The notes under the pieces: generated by a model
The model's input: the letters and a program-made list of their open reading frames with translations, nothing else
The model's database searches: none
Told to the model about the DNA's origin: nothing
Made by a program: the position numbers and the translations under genes
Part shown: piece after piece, positions 11,226-22,382 of the stretch
Layout: each line of letters begins with the position of its first letter
Numbering within the stretch: the stretch's first letter is position 1
Source: Fragilaria crotonensis
Lineage: Eukaryota > Bacillariophyta > Fragilariophyceae > Fragilariales > Fragilariaceae
NCBI GenBank assembly: GCA_022925895.1
Contig: JAKSYS010000004.1
Coordinates: forward strand, 338,768 to 402,767
Length of the DNA: 64,000 nt
Direction: 5' to 3'

Positions 11226-13112
11226 TCATTTAAAGTCACCGTCAAAACCTTGAAAGCCGGACATCATGAACGCATGATAGTATTTCTTCTTGGCAATCAA
11301 CGAGGTCCAATTCCATGACGATGTGAGCCGTCCATCAATGCAGCTACCACCATCATCGCCGGAACCATCAAAACCATGTTTGAAGTAATCGCAGAGTACC
11401 AATTTTCGGAGTCGATCAGGAGTACCAAAGTTGGTGGTAATGTAATTTTTGAAGACAACGTTGGATTCCCCCGCCTCGTCGGCTGTGACCGTGTCCAGAT
11501 CGTGCAGGAAGGAACAGATGGGATTGAGGAATCTTGGAATTTGAGTGTACTTGTCAATAAAGACCAGGGCGTTGGGGACGTCGCGATCTCCCAAATGGAT
11601 GACCGATAAGCCAACCCAAGGTGCTCCTGCTTCTGACTGCGTACTGGTCAGGAGCGAGCGCATGACCTTGGCGACTGAGGGACATGATTGGACGCGATGG
11701 AGTCCCTGTCCTGTATTGTATAGTTGGTAGGATGTGGATGTACTCAGCAGGTCTTCATCGGCACAAACCCACAACTTGTGCATGTGTCGTTGTACCTTTT
11801 GCCACAATCTGAGGGATTGCCAGCAAAAGGTGTATTGAGTGGAATGCGAATGCGACAGGGTCGGGCCGGTACTTCCGGATGTGCTAAAGGCAGAAAATCC
11901 GTAGCGAAGGTTGTTGTTGCTGGAGTATGGGGACATGCGCGATCCACCTGTGAGTTGGAGAGACAATTCCGACGATTCAGGAGCGTGAGGGTCAAAGTTG
12001 TCCTCCAGGTACTCCAACATGGTTTGAACTGGGCGAACGTTGGCATCCACGTAGGAAATGGCATCGCGGATACTCTCCAAAACACGTTCGACTTGATCGG
12101 GTGAAAGTTTCGAGTGAGGTGTCGAGTATTCTTGTACAAGTTCTTGTCTCATTGCTCTTTGACGCGAATGAATTTCATCAATTTCCTGTCGAGACAGCTT
12201 TGCCTTCGACCCATTCCCTCCATTCATGCGGCGACCATGGCTCACACCGACGACCCGTGTTGATTCAATCAATCGCGGATCCTTGAGCAATGCGTCACAA
12301 TCGTGATCCTGTAGGTATGGTGCCACGAGGAGTAAGTCCTTGTGCAATGAAAATCCAAGTGACTTTGCGACCGTTGGGGATTGGGCATCTTGCAAGAGGT
12401 ACATTAATTTTCCATAGGTTGTTCTCATGGAAGATGGATTCAAGACTTTGTTCCGACGACCAACTTCAAACATGGCTTGCAGAAGGACAGCATTTTCTTT
12501 GGGGTGTTTTGAGGCAGCGTTCCCCAGGACAATTGGTGGTTTGCCCGACCCCTTGCCACGAAGTAACTTGGCAACTGTACCATTTCGTTTTGGTTTTGAT
12601 TTTGCTTTCATTTTTCCATTTCTGCTAATCTGGTCCTTGCCACTGCCTTTTGCGTGACTGTGACTCGCGGTAGTAGAATCGGTCGGCGTTCCAGATGACG
12701 TTGCTATAGCCGTCCCAGGTGCCATGGATGTGATGAGAAAGTCACACAGTGCTGGTTCCTTCCCAGATGCGACAATCAAACCAGTGGCAATGTGTGCGGC
12801 TTCCAAGATACCATCCAAGATCCGTCGCACTTTGTTACCACGGCGTCCCGCCACGTCGACATGATCGGTATATTCACTAACATTCAAGCATTGTTCCATA
12901 ACTTGTAACAAGACGCGTTCTTCTGGAGAAAGACGTAGTGGTACGTACTGACAAAATGTAGCAAATTCCAAAACGTCAGCTTTGGAAGGTGTAGGCGTAG
13001 TTATGGACGCAGCTGTAGTTTCAGAGACAAGTATGTCGTCGCTGGCACTTTCATTGGCTTGCGTTTCATGTTCAGTCGATTCCATGGTCATGCCGCAAAA
13101 TGACTTTAACAT
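11226..13112 (-). CDS. DUF2009/UPF0652-like eukaryotic protein
   Basis: Intronless frame of 628 residues. The C-terminal block (591-628), with IDGRLTSSWNW, KKKYY and SGFQGFDGDF, matches my memory of the DUF2009 family (UPF0652 proteins of plants, fungi and protists), whose function is unknown. Other conserved-looking parts are FATFCQYVPLRLSPEER near residue 50, a MEVGRRNKxLNP-like block near 235-250 and TQIPRFLNPICSFLHDL near 535. Between them lie low-complexity linkers: a lysine/serine/glycine stretch around 145-190 that could serve as a nuclear signal, and a serine-rich one near 390-425. Methionines 8 and 10 are alternative starts. The gene is transcribed away from eIF3f, with 760 bp between the start codons. 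The family call rests on recall of the C-terminal motif. Confidence 0.7.
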   Translation of the reverse strand: MLKSFCGMTMESTEHETQANESASDDILVSETTAASITTPTPSKADVLEFATFCQYVPLRLSPEERVLLQVMEQCLNVSEYTDHVDVAGRRGNKVRRILDGILEAAHIATGLIVASGKEPALCDFLITSMAPGTAIATSSGTPTDSTTASHSHAKGSGKDQISRNGKMKAKSKPKRNGTVAKLLRGKGSGKPPIVLGNAASKHPKENAVLLQAMFEVGRRNKVLNPSSMRTTYGKLMYLLQDAQSPTVAKSLGFSLHKDLLLVAPYLQDHDCDALLKDPRLIESTRVVGVSHGRRMNGGNGSKAKLSRQEIDEIHSRQRAMRQELVQEYSTPHSKLSPDQVERVLESIRDAISYVDANVRPVQTMLEYLEDNFDPHAPESSELSLQLTGGSRMSPYSSNNNLRYGFSAFSTSGSTGPTLSHSHSTQYTFCWQSLRLWQKVQRHMHKLWVCADEDLLSTSTSYQLYNTGQGLHRVQSCPSVAKVMRSLLTSTQSEAGAPWVGLSVIHLGDRDVPNALVFIDKYTQIPRFLNPICSFLHDLDTVTADEAGESNVVFKNYITTNFGTPDRLRKLVLCDYFKHGFDGSGDDGGSCIDGRLTSSWNWTSLIAKKKYYHAFMMSGFQGFDGDFK

Positions 13113-13872
13113 ACGATTGGAACAGCAGATGTAGGAGAGAATGGTTGCGTAGTGAACGATGGATACTGTTGGATGATGTCAGATGCAAGATGAATGATGT
13201 GTGATGTATGTTGTATGATGAACGTTATTGGTTGTTGTGCCTCCTATCTCCTATCTGAATAAATGGGGAATAAAAGGGATTGGAATGGAACATGGAACCG
13301 TACCAGCAGAATTGGTGCAGGTGCGTATTTTAAAGTCGACCGTTGTACCACGTAGAAGACTGTACTGTCGTATGGTACCGATACACAGACATCTTTTCAC
13401 AAAGTCACATGCACGCCCACCGCCACCGACCAAGCGGACGACCAATTGCCGAGAACGGATGCATTTTTAGTTCGTGTCTGGTGCGCCAATTGCGGTTGGC
13501 GACAGACACGTCAGTTGTCGAAACGGCGGCCAGCGGGCTCCGGACACGCGCTCGTCGGATCGCTCTTGTCTTCCTCTCTTGCTACTGTCTACCTGGTACT
13601 GTTCGTCTTGCTAACAGTGCTGCAACCACAAAGAGTAAGATGGAAACCAAATGAATGACTTGAACTATAATCACAGCCAAACGAATGAAAAGCTTGGTTG
13701 TCCGGGCATGAATGTGGACAGCCTGCAAGACGTTCTGAAGCTTGGACCATCTACGACGTTGTAGTGCATCCCATGTCAATACACTCCAACTCTCCTTACC
13801 TCCAACCCTCCAGAGCCATTTCACGTATCGTCCATTGTACAACTCCGACTAGAGATTAGAATTGGTTTGACC
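13113..13872. promoter_or_regulatory. Bidirectional promoter region, DUF2009-like gene and eIF3f
   Basis: The 760 bp between two divergent start codons must contain both promoters unless one gene has a distant leader. A TGATG-rich low-complexity stretch lies at 13160-13225. I see no element I can name with confidence. Confidence 0.4.
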
Positions 13873-14979
13873 ATGGTATCGAGCATGACAAGTATTGCGA
13901 ATCCGACAAATGCGACAACAACTAGCAATAGTACAAGCAACCCGGCCCTTCTTCTCGACGGAGATGTTGCGGCAGCAACTGTCGTGACAGTTCATCCTCT
14001 CGTCTTGTTGAGTGTCTTGGATCATCACACTCGACGACAGGAACCAAATGGACGTGTCATTGGAACTTTGTTGGGACGACGAAATGGAAACATGGTACGT
14101 TTGTGTTGCTTTTGTATAAATATGGCGAGATCCCATACTACCTTGTTGAAGTTACTAATTCCCACACACACACTGCTACTACTACGTTAGGTTGAAATTA
14201 CCAATTGCTTCGCTGTTCCACACGCCGAACGCGGTTATGAAGTTGCCATTGGCAAGGATTTCAACAAGACCATGTTGCAATTGCATCGCAAGGCAAACCG
14301 AAAGGAGGTGGTTGTCGGTTGGTACGCCTCGGCCTGTGACAGCACAACCGGAACCACGGATGCCAATGGTTCGGAAGATGCTGGTGAAAAGTCACCAGCT
14401 GTTGTGACTCCACTCGTCTCGGATACGTCCTCTCTCATTCATGATTTCTATGCCACGGAAGCGGAAGATGGAGATCCAATTCATTTGGTCGTTGATACGA
14501 GACTGCTGGATGATTCGATTCAGATCCGGGGATACACGTCGAGTCCGGTTCTCATTCAGAATGAACCACTAGCCAATCTCTTTCATGAAATTAAAGTTGT
14601 TGTGCAATCGACCGAAGCAGAAGCCATTTGTCTCCATGAAATGCACAAACAACATGTCACCGCAGACGACAACACTACTAGTGACGACAAGAACCCCGTA
14701 TCACAGCTTCAAGCCAGCATGGGACAGTTGCTTCAATCGTTGGAAACTACCTCGTCGTATGTGGATGACGTTGTGGATGGCCGCCGTCCTGCCGATCCCA
14801 CGGTGGGACGGGCCATTTCCAATGTCATGGCACAAGTACCACGCATCCTACCCGCAAGTCGATTCGAAACTGTCTTTCATGAGAATTTACAAGATTTGCT
14901 CATGGTGACCTACTTGTCCAATTTGACCCGGACGCAATTGGATATTGCTGAAAAGTTACAGACGAGTTTGGGAATTTGA
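13873..14979 (+). CDS. EIF3F: Translation initiation factor eIF3 subunit F, two exons
   Basis: Non-catalytic MPN subunit of the eIF3 complex, which binds the 40S ribosomal subunit during initiation. Exons 13873-14094 and 14191-14979 flank a 96-nt phase-0 intron and encode 336 residues. The MPN domain begins at TVVTVHPLVLLSVLDHHTRR and continues with RVIGTLLGRR, then after the junction VEITNCFAVPHAERGYEVAI and VVVGWYAS. The catalytic zinc (JAMM) motif is absent, as in eIF3f of other eukaryotes. An insertion of about 20 residues rich in threonine and glycine follows GWYAS. The C-terminal helical part (TVGRAISNVMAQVP, then DLLMVTYLSNLTRTQL) matches the family closely. A decayed copy of its last exon lies at 21719-21885. 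Confidence 0.93.
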
Positions 14980-15474
14980 GATTTTGGCGGGGTCGTCAGC
15001 CGCGGACTGCGTAGTACAGTTTTCGGAGCATGTATGACAGCAAGAGTTCGTGGACTGTGAGATACGAGTTACGAACAAAACGCATCCGCGATTGTGGCGA
15101 TGAATCTGCTATGTTAGCAGACAAGAGGGTGCTAGATCCCAAGCAAAGTAGAATGACAATTTACTGATGGCGTAGAATGATGCTCAGGCAAGGTTTTGCA
15201 GTACTGCTATCCAACTGTGTTGTCAAGTATTACTATGAAACACAATTGTATACCCCGAAGTGCTATACATGCGTCGTCACTCTCGAGCCACCGATTGATA
15301 CTTGTAATTGTGGTACTGCACATTCAAACACAACCGGCTAGGGCGCCTGCCCGAAATGACGAGGAAGTGGGTTGTCTTGTTCATTTGGACGACTGGAACC
15401 AAGACGGAAACTGCGAAGACGCTGGATGTTAAAGTTTTGTACTCGTAATGAACTATGGTACCTTCGTTATCTCC
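14980..15474. other. Intergenic region within duplication copy A
   Basis: No gene seen. Much of it (15100-15480) is recognisable again at 22000-22380, for example the shared AGGGTGCTAGA and CAAGCAAAGTAGAATG blocks, which supports the duplication. Confidence 0.6.
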
Positions 15475-15805
15475 CTACCTGACGGCCAATAAGAAGTTTT
15501 GACCACCTCCTATCTCACTGGTCATGCCACCGTTGCCGCCATCGCTTCCCCCCTGGAACGTCAGTGGGCAAGTCACCATGAATTTGTGAATCGCACTTCC
15601 ATTCCCCTTGAGGATTGGACTTCCATAACTGGACGACACCTGCATCTCCACTAGTGGCAAGGACAGTCCCAGTGACATTCCATTGGCATTTCCAGGAGCC
15701 ATGTGATGGCAACACCTGGGTCGAGGTCAACTCCAACTTCTCATTTGATTCAATCCAAGCAAATGCTGGAAGTGTTTTGGTTTGAGTAGACAGAGTAGAC
15801 ATCAT
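15475..15805 (-). pseudogene. SEH1 remnant with internal deletion
   Basis: On the minus strand this matches two ends of the intact SEH1 at 22383-23522 and its leader. A short 5' piece (AFAWIES) is fused directly to the last WD40 blade (KLELTSTQVLPSHGSWKCQW through VVQLWKSNPQGEWKC). About 960 bp encoding nearly all the propeller are missing. A 3-bp TGA shared by both break points suggests a microhomology-mediated deletion. Beyond GDLPTDVPGG the frame shifts. A single blade cannot form a propeller, so this copy is dead. Confidence 0.88.
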
Positions 15806-16090
15806 GTACGCAATTCCAACCGTCGGACGGTAGACGTACTGCCATCCATGATACCAAGTTGCCTAAAACACAGTGGTGTCCGGGTTGCAGGTTGTGGGTC
15901 GCGGTTACGAACGTCCGATTTCTGCCAGGGAGTATGAGGACGAGTACGCAGTGTCCATTCCGGAAGACCACCTGCACAGTAGACAATTGCAGGGATCTGA
16001 CGGTCTCAAGCTTGAACAGCGTTGATGTGGCTAGTTTTCAATGTCCGTCCACAGCCCGCACCAACCCGTTGCTTACTTGTAGAGGCCATA

Positions 16091-19000
16091 TCAACGAACG
16101 TCGACGTCCCTCTTACAAGCATCAACAATCGAATGGATAAGAGGGCCAGGTTCAGGTGTGGCTTCTTGCCTTCCCAAAGCACGATCGCTTTGTTCGACTA
16201 ACCAATCGTGTCTCGCAATGGAACCACAGGTGTTCCAGAGCAGATCCAGAGCCTTTTGAAAATAAAAGGCAGCGTCATCGTAATTGCCAAGTCTGGCATG
16301 AAAGAATCCTGCCCTCTCGAGAGCGTATGCTTCCATGTGGGGAAGCCCGCAGAAGCGAGCTTGCCGATAGCGGCGTTGTAGGCGGCAGAAACAGCACCGT
16401 GCTTTGCTGATTTTCGGATCACCAGGTCCTCGGCATCCAAAAACGACAGATATGGCGGAGAATTCGGACAACCACGCGATACGGCGGTTGCAAGTCGCCT
16501 GCGATACCTTCTTGCCAGCTTGAGGTGCTTTCGTTTCCCATTTTGCTGGTAGCAACAATAGGATGCGATTCCGCCATAGAGGGAGTTTGAAGGTGTTCCG
16601 TAGCTGTAGAAGAAAGCCTTGCCCATCGACGTCAATTCGATCAGAACAGATTCAGCCAATGACCAGAATCCGAAACAGCATGCCAATATTGCCTTATAGT
16701 TCAAAGTCATCATCACGAGTATTCGATGGTTTGATGCCAGCGCTCGGCGAATATACGTTTCTTCATCCATAAATTCACCAGTGAGGATCGTCAACTCCTG
16801 CCAGCTCAGCGATCCATCGTTCCGTAAGTTCAGGACGAATTGTATGACTGGTTGCGTCCACATATCCATTGCCTCCTGAGAAGAATCACCGATTAACCGA
16901 GCATCTGCCCTCATTGAGGTTTCCAATTTCTCGATATTCGTGCCCAGAACGGCTTGTGTACCATACATCATGGCGAGGCAATAGGTCCCGTAAAGGACAT
17001 CACCGACTTCAAATCCAATGCTCGCCGCTCGTCGGAGAGTCTCTGGCATACCCCGGAGTGACTCGTACCAATGTATCAGTAACGTGAGTGACAAGACAGT
17101 CGTAGTACACTCCGCATCTCTGACCTGCATTTTGTCGAGAAGGGCGAGGGCAAGCTTGCCGAATCTGTATGCTCCACGGAAGTTGCCACTGGATAGCTGA
17201 GCAACACCATACATCGCTAACGCACATGCCGAGTACGCGTTGAGTCCGCCATTGAGTGTCGATTGTAACGCCAAAAGCGCTGAGTAGACACCGAGATTCG
17301 CCTCATCTTTTAGGAAGCAGTAATTGGACAAATTAACCAATATTCGTGATGTGGCTGTTGCAGCCTCGTCTTTCATTAAGGGCAAGCTCAAAATGTCGTC
17401 GTCAGACTTCCGACCTAGCATCCACTTGACCTTGAAAAGCTTCGAACCGATGAGCCGAAAGGATACCTTTCGTGGTACAATTATTCCCAGTGAACACAGT
17501 GCACGAATGGCAGCAGCTATTGACGACTCCACATCATTCTGTGCCATGACACATTCTACCCCGACAATCAACGCGTTGATCCTCATTCTGGTTGCCTTAG
17601 CACGATCTAGAACTTCGTTCGTCATCTCCGTGCATGCGTCATGATTGCCAACGATCAGCTCCATTCTTGCAAGAGTCTCAGTCATTTCAAAAGCCAGGTC
17701 ATAGAAATCAGTCCACTTTCGCGCATCATCCAAGAGCGAGAGCCCACGACGAAGTGCCGTGGCCGCATCAATAAATGCACTTTTTTCTTTGCAATACTTG
17801 GCTGCTTCAAGATGAAGACGAGCCAACTCCATACGATTTGTGTCGTCACGCACGAAATGAGGCGCATGAAAGAGGTGAACACATGCACGGTACCTGGATT
17901 CAGCACCACCAATCGCCAGTAAGACAGTTCCAATCGCCAAATGAATTCGTCCTTTCTCCTCCTCATCAATCAAGGACCGAAATTCAGTTTGGATAGTGTC
18001 ATGGCTGAATTGATATCCTTCTGTGATCTTCTCGACAAACCCTCCGCGTACAGCGTCCTGTATTGCCGTCGATATCGTGTGCTGTAATAGCGTTTCGCTA
18101 GAATGCCTTTTCTCGTCCGACTCGTCGTCGATATCTTGATCATCAAGCGACAACCTAACGCGCACCACAAGATCTTCAGTGAAGCGATATCCAAGCAGAG
18201 AGGCAATCTTGAGACTTTCTTGAACCGTAATTGGGAGCGACAGTACCTTCCTCGCCAGGATTTCTGCTAGAGTGATAGAGATCATGACTTCCTTTGAATC
18301 TGGTCCACGTCAAACTCCCACGATCCCGTGTTCGAATTCTGCACCAGCAATCCCTCCCACTGAAGAAATTCGATGAGCTTCATCACATGATACGGGTTTC
18401 CCATCGTTTTCTTGGCAATGATGCTGCTCAACTCTTTTGTCGAGGAGGTGGATGTTCCAATTATGCTGGAGATCAGCTCAAGAACACCCTCGCTGTCAAG
18501 ATTATCCAGTGATAGATCCAAAGCGTCCTCGTTACTCTTCATCTCATCGAAGATATCAGCAACACATGCAGACTCCTCGTCGCGGTAGGCCAGGATGATC
18601 ATGATGTTCGAAAGCTCATGGCCATGAAGCAGGACCTCAATCAGCTTCCTTGAGTCGTCGTCCATGCGATGTATGTCATCGATGAATAGCACTATCGGAT
18701 GCTTGTCGCAAGACACGGCTTGCAAAAAGGTTTTGATGGCTACCTTAAACTTGGCATATGCCGCGACATTCCTAACTGACATGTCAGAACCTCCACTGTC
18801 CTGTCCCGGTGCGTTGTCGAGGAGGGGAGATAGGTTGGAGATGCACTTCTCCAAAACGCGTCCATATTCAACTCCCAGCTGCTGCTGAAACTGAATTCGT
18901 CGTTCTTCAGTAAAGTCTGGCGATTGAATAAGGAGATCGCACAAATCCGAAAGTGCTGCCATGATGGCGGAGTTTGGTTCTTGGACTGACGAATTCTGAA

Positions 19001-19341
19001 AATACCTTCCCGACGCAAAGAAGCCGTTGCTTTCGAATACATGCTTTCGGAGGTGATCGACAAGCGATGTTTTTCCAGACCCAGCATCACCATGGACGAT
19101 AACTTTCGTCACCTTCTGGCGTTGATCATTGTTAGACAATCGGGAATATGCGTCCAGCAAAAAGTTTTGTCTCTCGACTCCGGCCGTACAGCACCACTTC
19201 ATCAATGGCTGTCGAGAACTCCAAAGCATCGTCATCCTCCTCGCTGCGAGGGTAATAGCTGTCCGTGACGGAGCTCAAATCCACACTAGCCGCAGTGCTT
19301 TTATCAAGCGGCACTTCTGAATATCCGTGACGAACTGGCAT
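16091..19341 (-). CDS. STAND-type ATPase with TPR-like C-terminal region, copy A (three frame breaks)
   Basis: About 1080 residues if read through. The N-terminal ATPase module (AAA_16-like) has Walker A GDAGSGKTS, preceded by VTKVIVH, and Walker B IVLFIDDIHRMD. A winged-helix-like part (QFSHDTIQ) follows, then ~600 residues of helical, TPR/MalT-like repeats ending in LGNYDDAAFYFQKALDLLW. Bacterial and diatom relatives couple this module to kinases or regulators; here it stands alone. The start at 19341 (MPVRHGYSE) aligns with that of copy B. Frame breaks lie at 19165-19168 (T run, +1), 18293-18295 (-1) and 16339-16342 (G run, -1). All three are one-base homopolymer changes relative to copy B, and protein conservation continues across them. 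Sequence error and recent inactivation are both possible. Confidence 0.7.
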
Positions 19342-21718
19342 GATGACAGATGATTTTGTGAACCCTTCTTTTACCAATCGGGAGGTTTTGGTTGTGTTCG
19401 AAGTTTGAAGTTTGAACTCGAACTTCATAGCAGGTACTATGTACGACTACTAGAGTACTAGTAGAAGGCTCACACGAGTATGCCATGTACAAGTACTAGG
19501 ACCAGCGAGTTGTGCTGATTCTCTTTAAACATAAAACTTGATGAAAGATGGTATCGAGTTCCGAAAATGAAACAACATGTGCTCCGGTACTTGTAGGACA
19601 ATCTGTCTTTAAAGGAGATGAATCTGAAATATTCCACTACGTATTCCAAGTACTTCTATGACACGTGTATTTCGCCCTCTAGTACTACATATCGAACGTT
19701 GTTATGTCAAACGTCCACATATTTCACATGGCATCTACGTGGTTTACTTAAGGAGAAGCAGTAATCTTCCAATCCAAAATCCACTTCATTTGACGGAGTT
19801 TCTCTGTTGTCTAAAGCGAGGTCTTTTACACCCAAGTTTCCAAGTACGATGTGCACATAAGCAGTCATTCAAGTTTTGATTTTCTTGAAAATGAACTTGT
19901 GTCTTGTGTCCATGCGAAAACTCTTTTGCCGCCGTTTCGAACTCCCATGAAATCCCGTCGAAGTTCAAAGTGGAAACGCGACATGACTCCTGTGTACATG
20001 TAGTGGTGTGGATTTCTTGTAGCAATTGAAGTGAAGATGTCCTCAATACGCTGAGGCATTGCTGGAGAAAGTTCTGCTACTTGTTCGTAGGAACAACAGT
20101 TGACAACAGTATGAAAATCAACATGACAATTGGATGTGGGGGGCAGCAGGCAGGATTAAAATCACTTGGATGGTTCCATAAATCAGCAACGGTTTCAAAT
20201 ACAGTCTTTGGTCTGTTATGAAGGACAAGCAGTACACCACCGGAGGAAGGGATGATGATGAAGAAGTGAGTCATCAGTTATTTTCTTGGTGTTCACAAGC
20301 AAGAACAACCACCAGCAAACAATCTGCCTTCTGCATCTTGCTTACCTAGTATAGCTATTAGTACGCCCATCTATCTCTTGTCACGTTTGAATGTTTGCTT
20401 GAGTACTAGTACACGTAAGAAACTGGCATTTCAACTGGTCCTCACCAGCTCTGCCCACTTCCACTGCCTGGATTCGATGCAGCAGCAGTTGCTTGCTGCA
20501 CTAGCTGGGCTCTTTCCATCATGTCACAAAGTCTCAATATCTCCTTTGTTAGGAAGTTAATCATATCTTGTTGAGGATTGCAAACTGAATTCACTTGGAG
20601 CCAGCACTCCATGGTTGACTTCTTACTCCAGTAGCGTGGATGTAGGGTAGTTAGTAGTTTGTCATATAGCTTTGCGCAATGATCAATTTTGATTCCAAAG
20701 TCCGTGTTCTTGGGACGATGCACCAGCAGTGACGTCGTTGGAAGTCTTGACCATGATTGCGTTAGTACTTCTAACAAGAACAGAGGTGCATCATTATGAT
20801 TGAGACATCAAAAACAATACCTTCTTATTGTTTCTGGAGTCCTATGGGAGAGGGGATGGATTGATGAGGGAAGTCTTGAGAGGTACAATATGGATCCCCT
20901 GACCAGGATTTTGATGGCAAGCTGTTGTCTCAATTTTGCAGAGGAAATGACAGCAGCCCTCCAACATGCTTGATGTTGGGAAGGAGCTGCTGGGTGTTTC
21001 AGTTGTCATTACCCCTAATACAGCTGGGGTTTCATGAAAGGTTGCTACAGATGAAAGCCTCTGAACTCAAAAAGGAGCTAGGACAGATTTAAAGAGTTAG
21101 TTCTTGAATGTACCAGCAGACATTTGTTGGACTGAGACCCCCATTCAAAAGCTATCGAGACAAGCAAGGGCGTACGTAAGCTGTGCATACTAGAATTATT
21201 CTCTTAACCAGAGCAACAGCAACACAGCCGATGACAGCACCCTAGTAATGCTTATGCTGCCACTGATTTAGCACCTTCACTGCAGGCTGTTCAAAACCCA
21301 CAGGGCTGCAATTGACTTTGATGCCTGCTTTGTGAATGCTTTTGTATCCAAGCTCGTGAGGGATGTCTTGTTAAGGAACACAAAAGAGGTGGTGTCAGAA
21401 GAATGAGACAAGGAGGGTGTGGATCGAGTTCAGTGAGGAGGATGGGGCATCAATCAAGTTTTTAGATTACTGAGTCTATGTGCCCCAATGATACGCACCA
21501 GTCACAGGACAAACCAGCCATACAAGATTTGCTCACTGGCAAAATTTACATACTGAGTTTGCTTACTGCAAAGAAAAATTGCTTACAACAGACCTTCCTG
21601 ATGTTACTGTTGTTGTTTGTTCTGCATTCTCTTGCGCAGTCCAATGGCCTTGCTCTCCAAACTTGTTACACTAATCCTATGGAATTGAGTACCAAAATGT
21701 TCCACCAGCAAGTAAACC
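19342..21718. other. Spacer between duplication copies, probable mobile-DNA remains
   Basis: The first 100 bp after the STAND start are GTAC-rich (five GTAC in 19430-19500). An open frame on the minus strand at 20442-20777 (111 residues, tryptophan-containing, with KEILRLCDMMERAQLV near its end) is not recognised. From about 20830 to 21700 only short broken frames are found, in the style of the decayed island further on. Confidence 0.4.
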
Positions 21719-21885
21719 ATGGGACAGGCCATTTCCAATGTCATGACAAAAGTACCAGGTACCAATATCCTTCTCACATGTCGATTCAAAACTGTCTTTC
21801 GCGAGAAGTTGCATGATTTGCTCATGGTTCCCAAGTTTTTGACCCGGAAGCAACTGGATATTGAGACACTTGTATGGGAACGTCA
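21719..21885 (+). pseudogene. eIF3f 3' remnant
   Basis: Matches the last ~55 codons of the intact eIF3f (13873-14979): GQAISNVMTKVP, then FKTVFREKLHDLLMV and RKQLDIE correspond to GRAISNVMAQVP, FETVFHENLQDLLMV and RTQLDIA. It has indels, has lost the YLSNL block and has no upstream MPN part. Similarity starts abruptly at 21719, which is a duplication boundary. Confidence 0.9.
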
Positions 21886-22382
21886 GACGCGCACCGTACT
21901 GCAGTGTTTGGATTATGCGTGAGAGTGAGCGCGCGTGGACTGTCAGGTATGATATTCATTACGAACAACATTTGTGGTTGTGTGGTAATGCTTTGTTGGG
22001 AAGGCAAGGGTGCTAGAGCCCAAGCAAAGTAGAATGTTAATTTACCGATGGAGTAGAATGATCTTCAGTAAAGTATTGATACTACTGCTATCGAACTGAA
22101 TTGTCAGTGGACTTAAGCACAATTGTATAGCCCTAAGTGCTACATGTCGCGACTCGCGACCCACCGTTTGATACTACGATATGGCACATTCGAACACAAC
22201 CGGTTAGGGCGCCCACCCGAGACAACGTGAAACTAGGGTGTCTTGTTCATTTGGACGACCGGAACCACTTGACAAGTGCTGGATTTGACACCACTCGCGA
22301 CTGTCGTAGCAAGATACTGGTAGTACTGAACTAACTATAGTTATCACTCCACCTGACTGCCTTCATGAGTCTTGACCACCTC
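21886..22382. other. Noncoding part of duplication copy B
   Basis: Diverged counterpart of 15000-15475. No gene seen. Confidence 0.55.

Larger units (their letters stand above)
14807..19430. repeat. Segmental duplication, copy A
   Basis: From the 3' part of eIF3f through a SEH1 remnant to the start of STAND ATPase A, this segment matches 21719-27440 in the same order and orientation, including noncoding DNA (compare 15975-16090 with 24055-24155). Boundaries are set by eye where the similarity fades. Confidence 0.88.
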
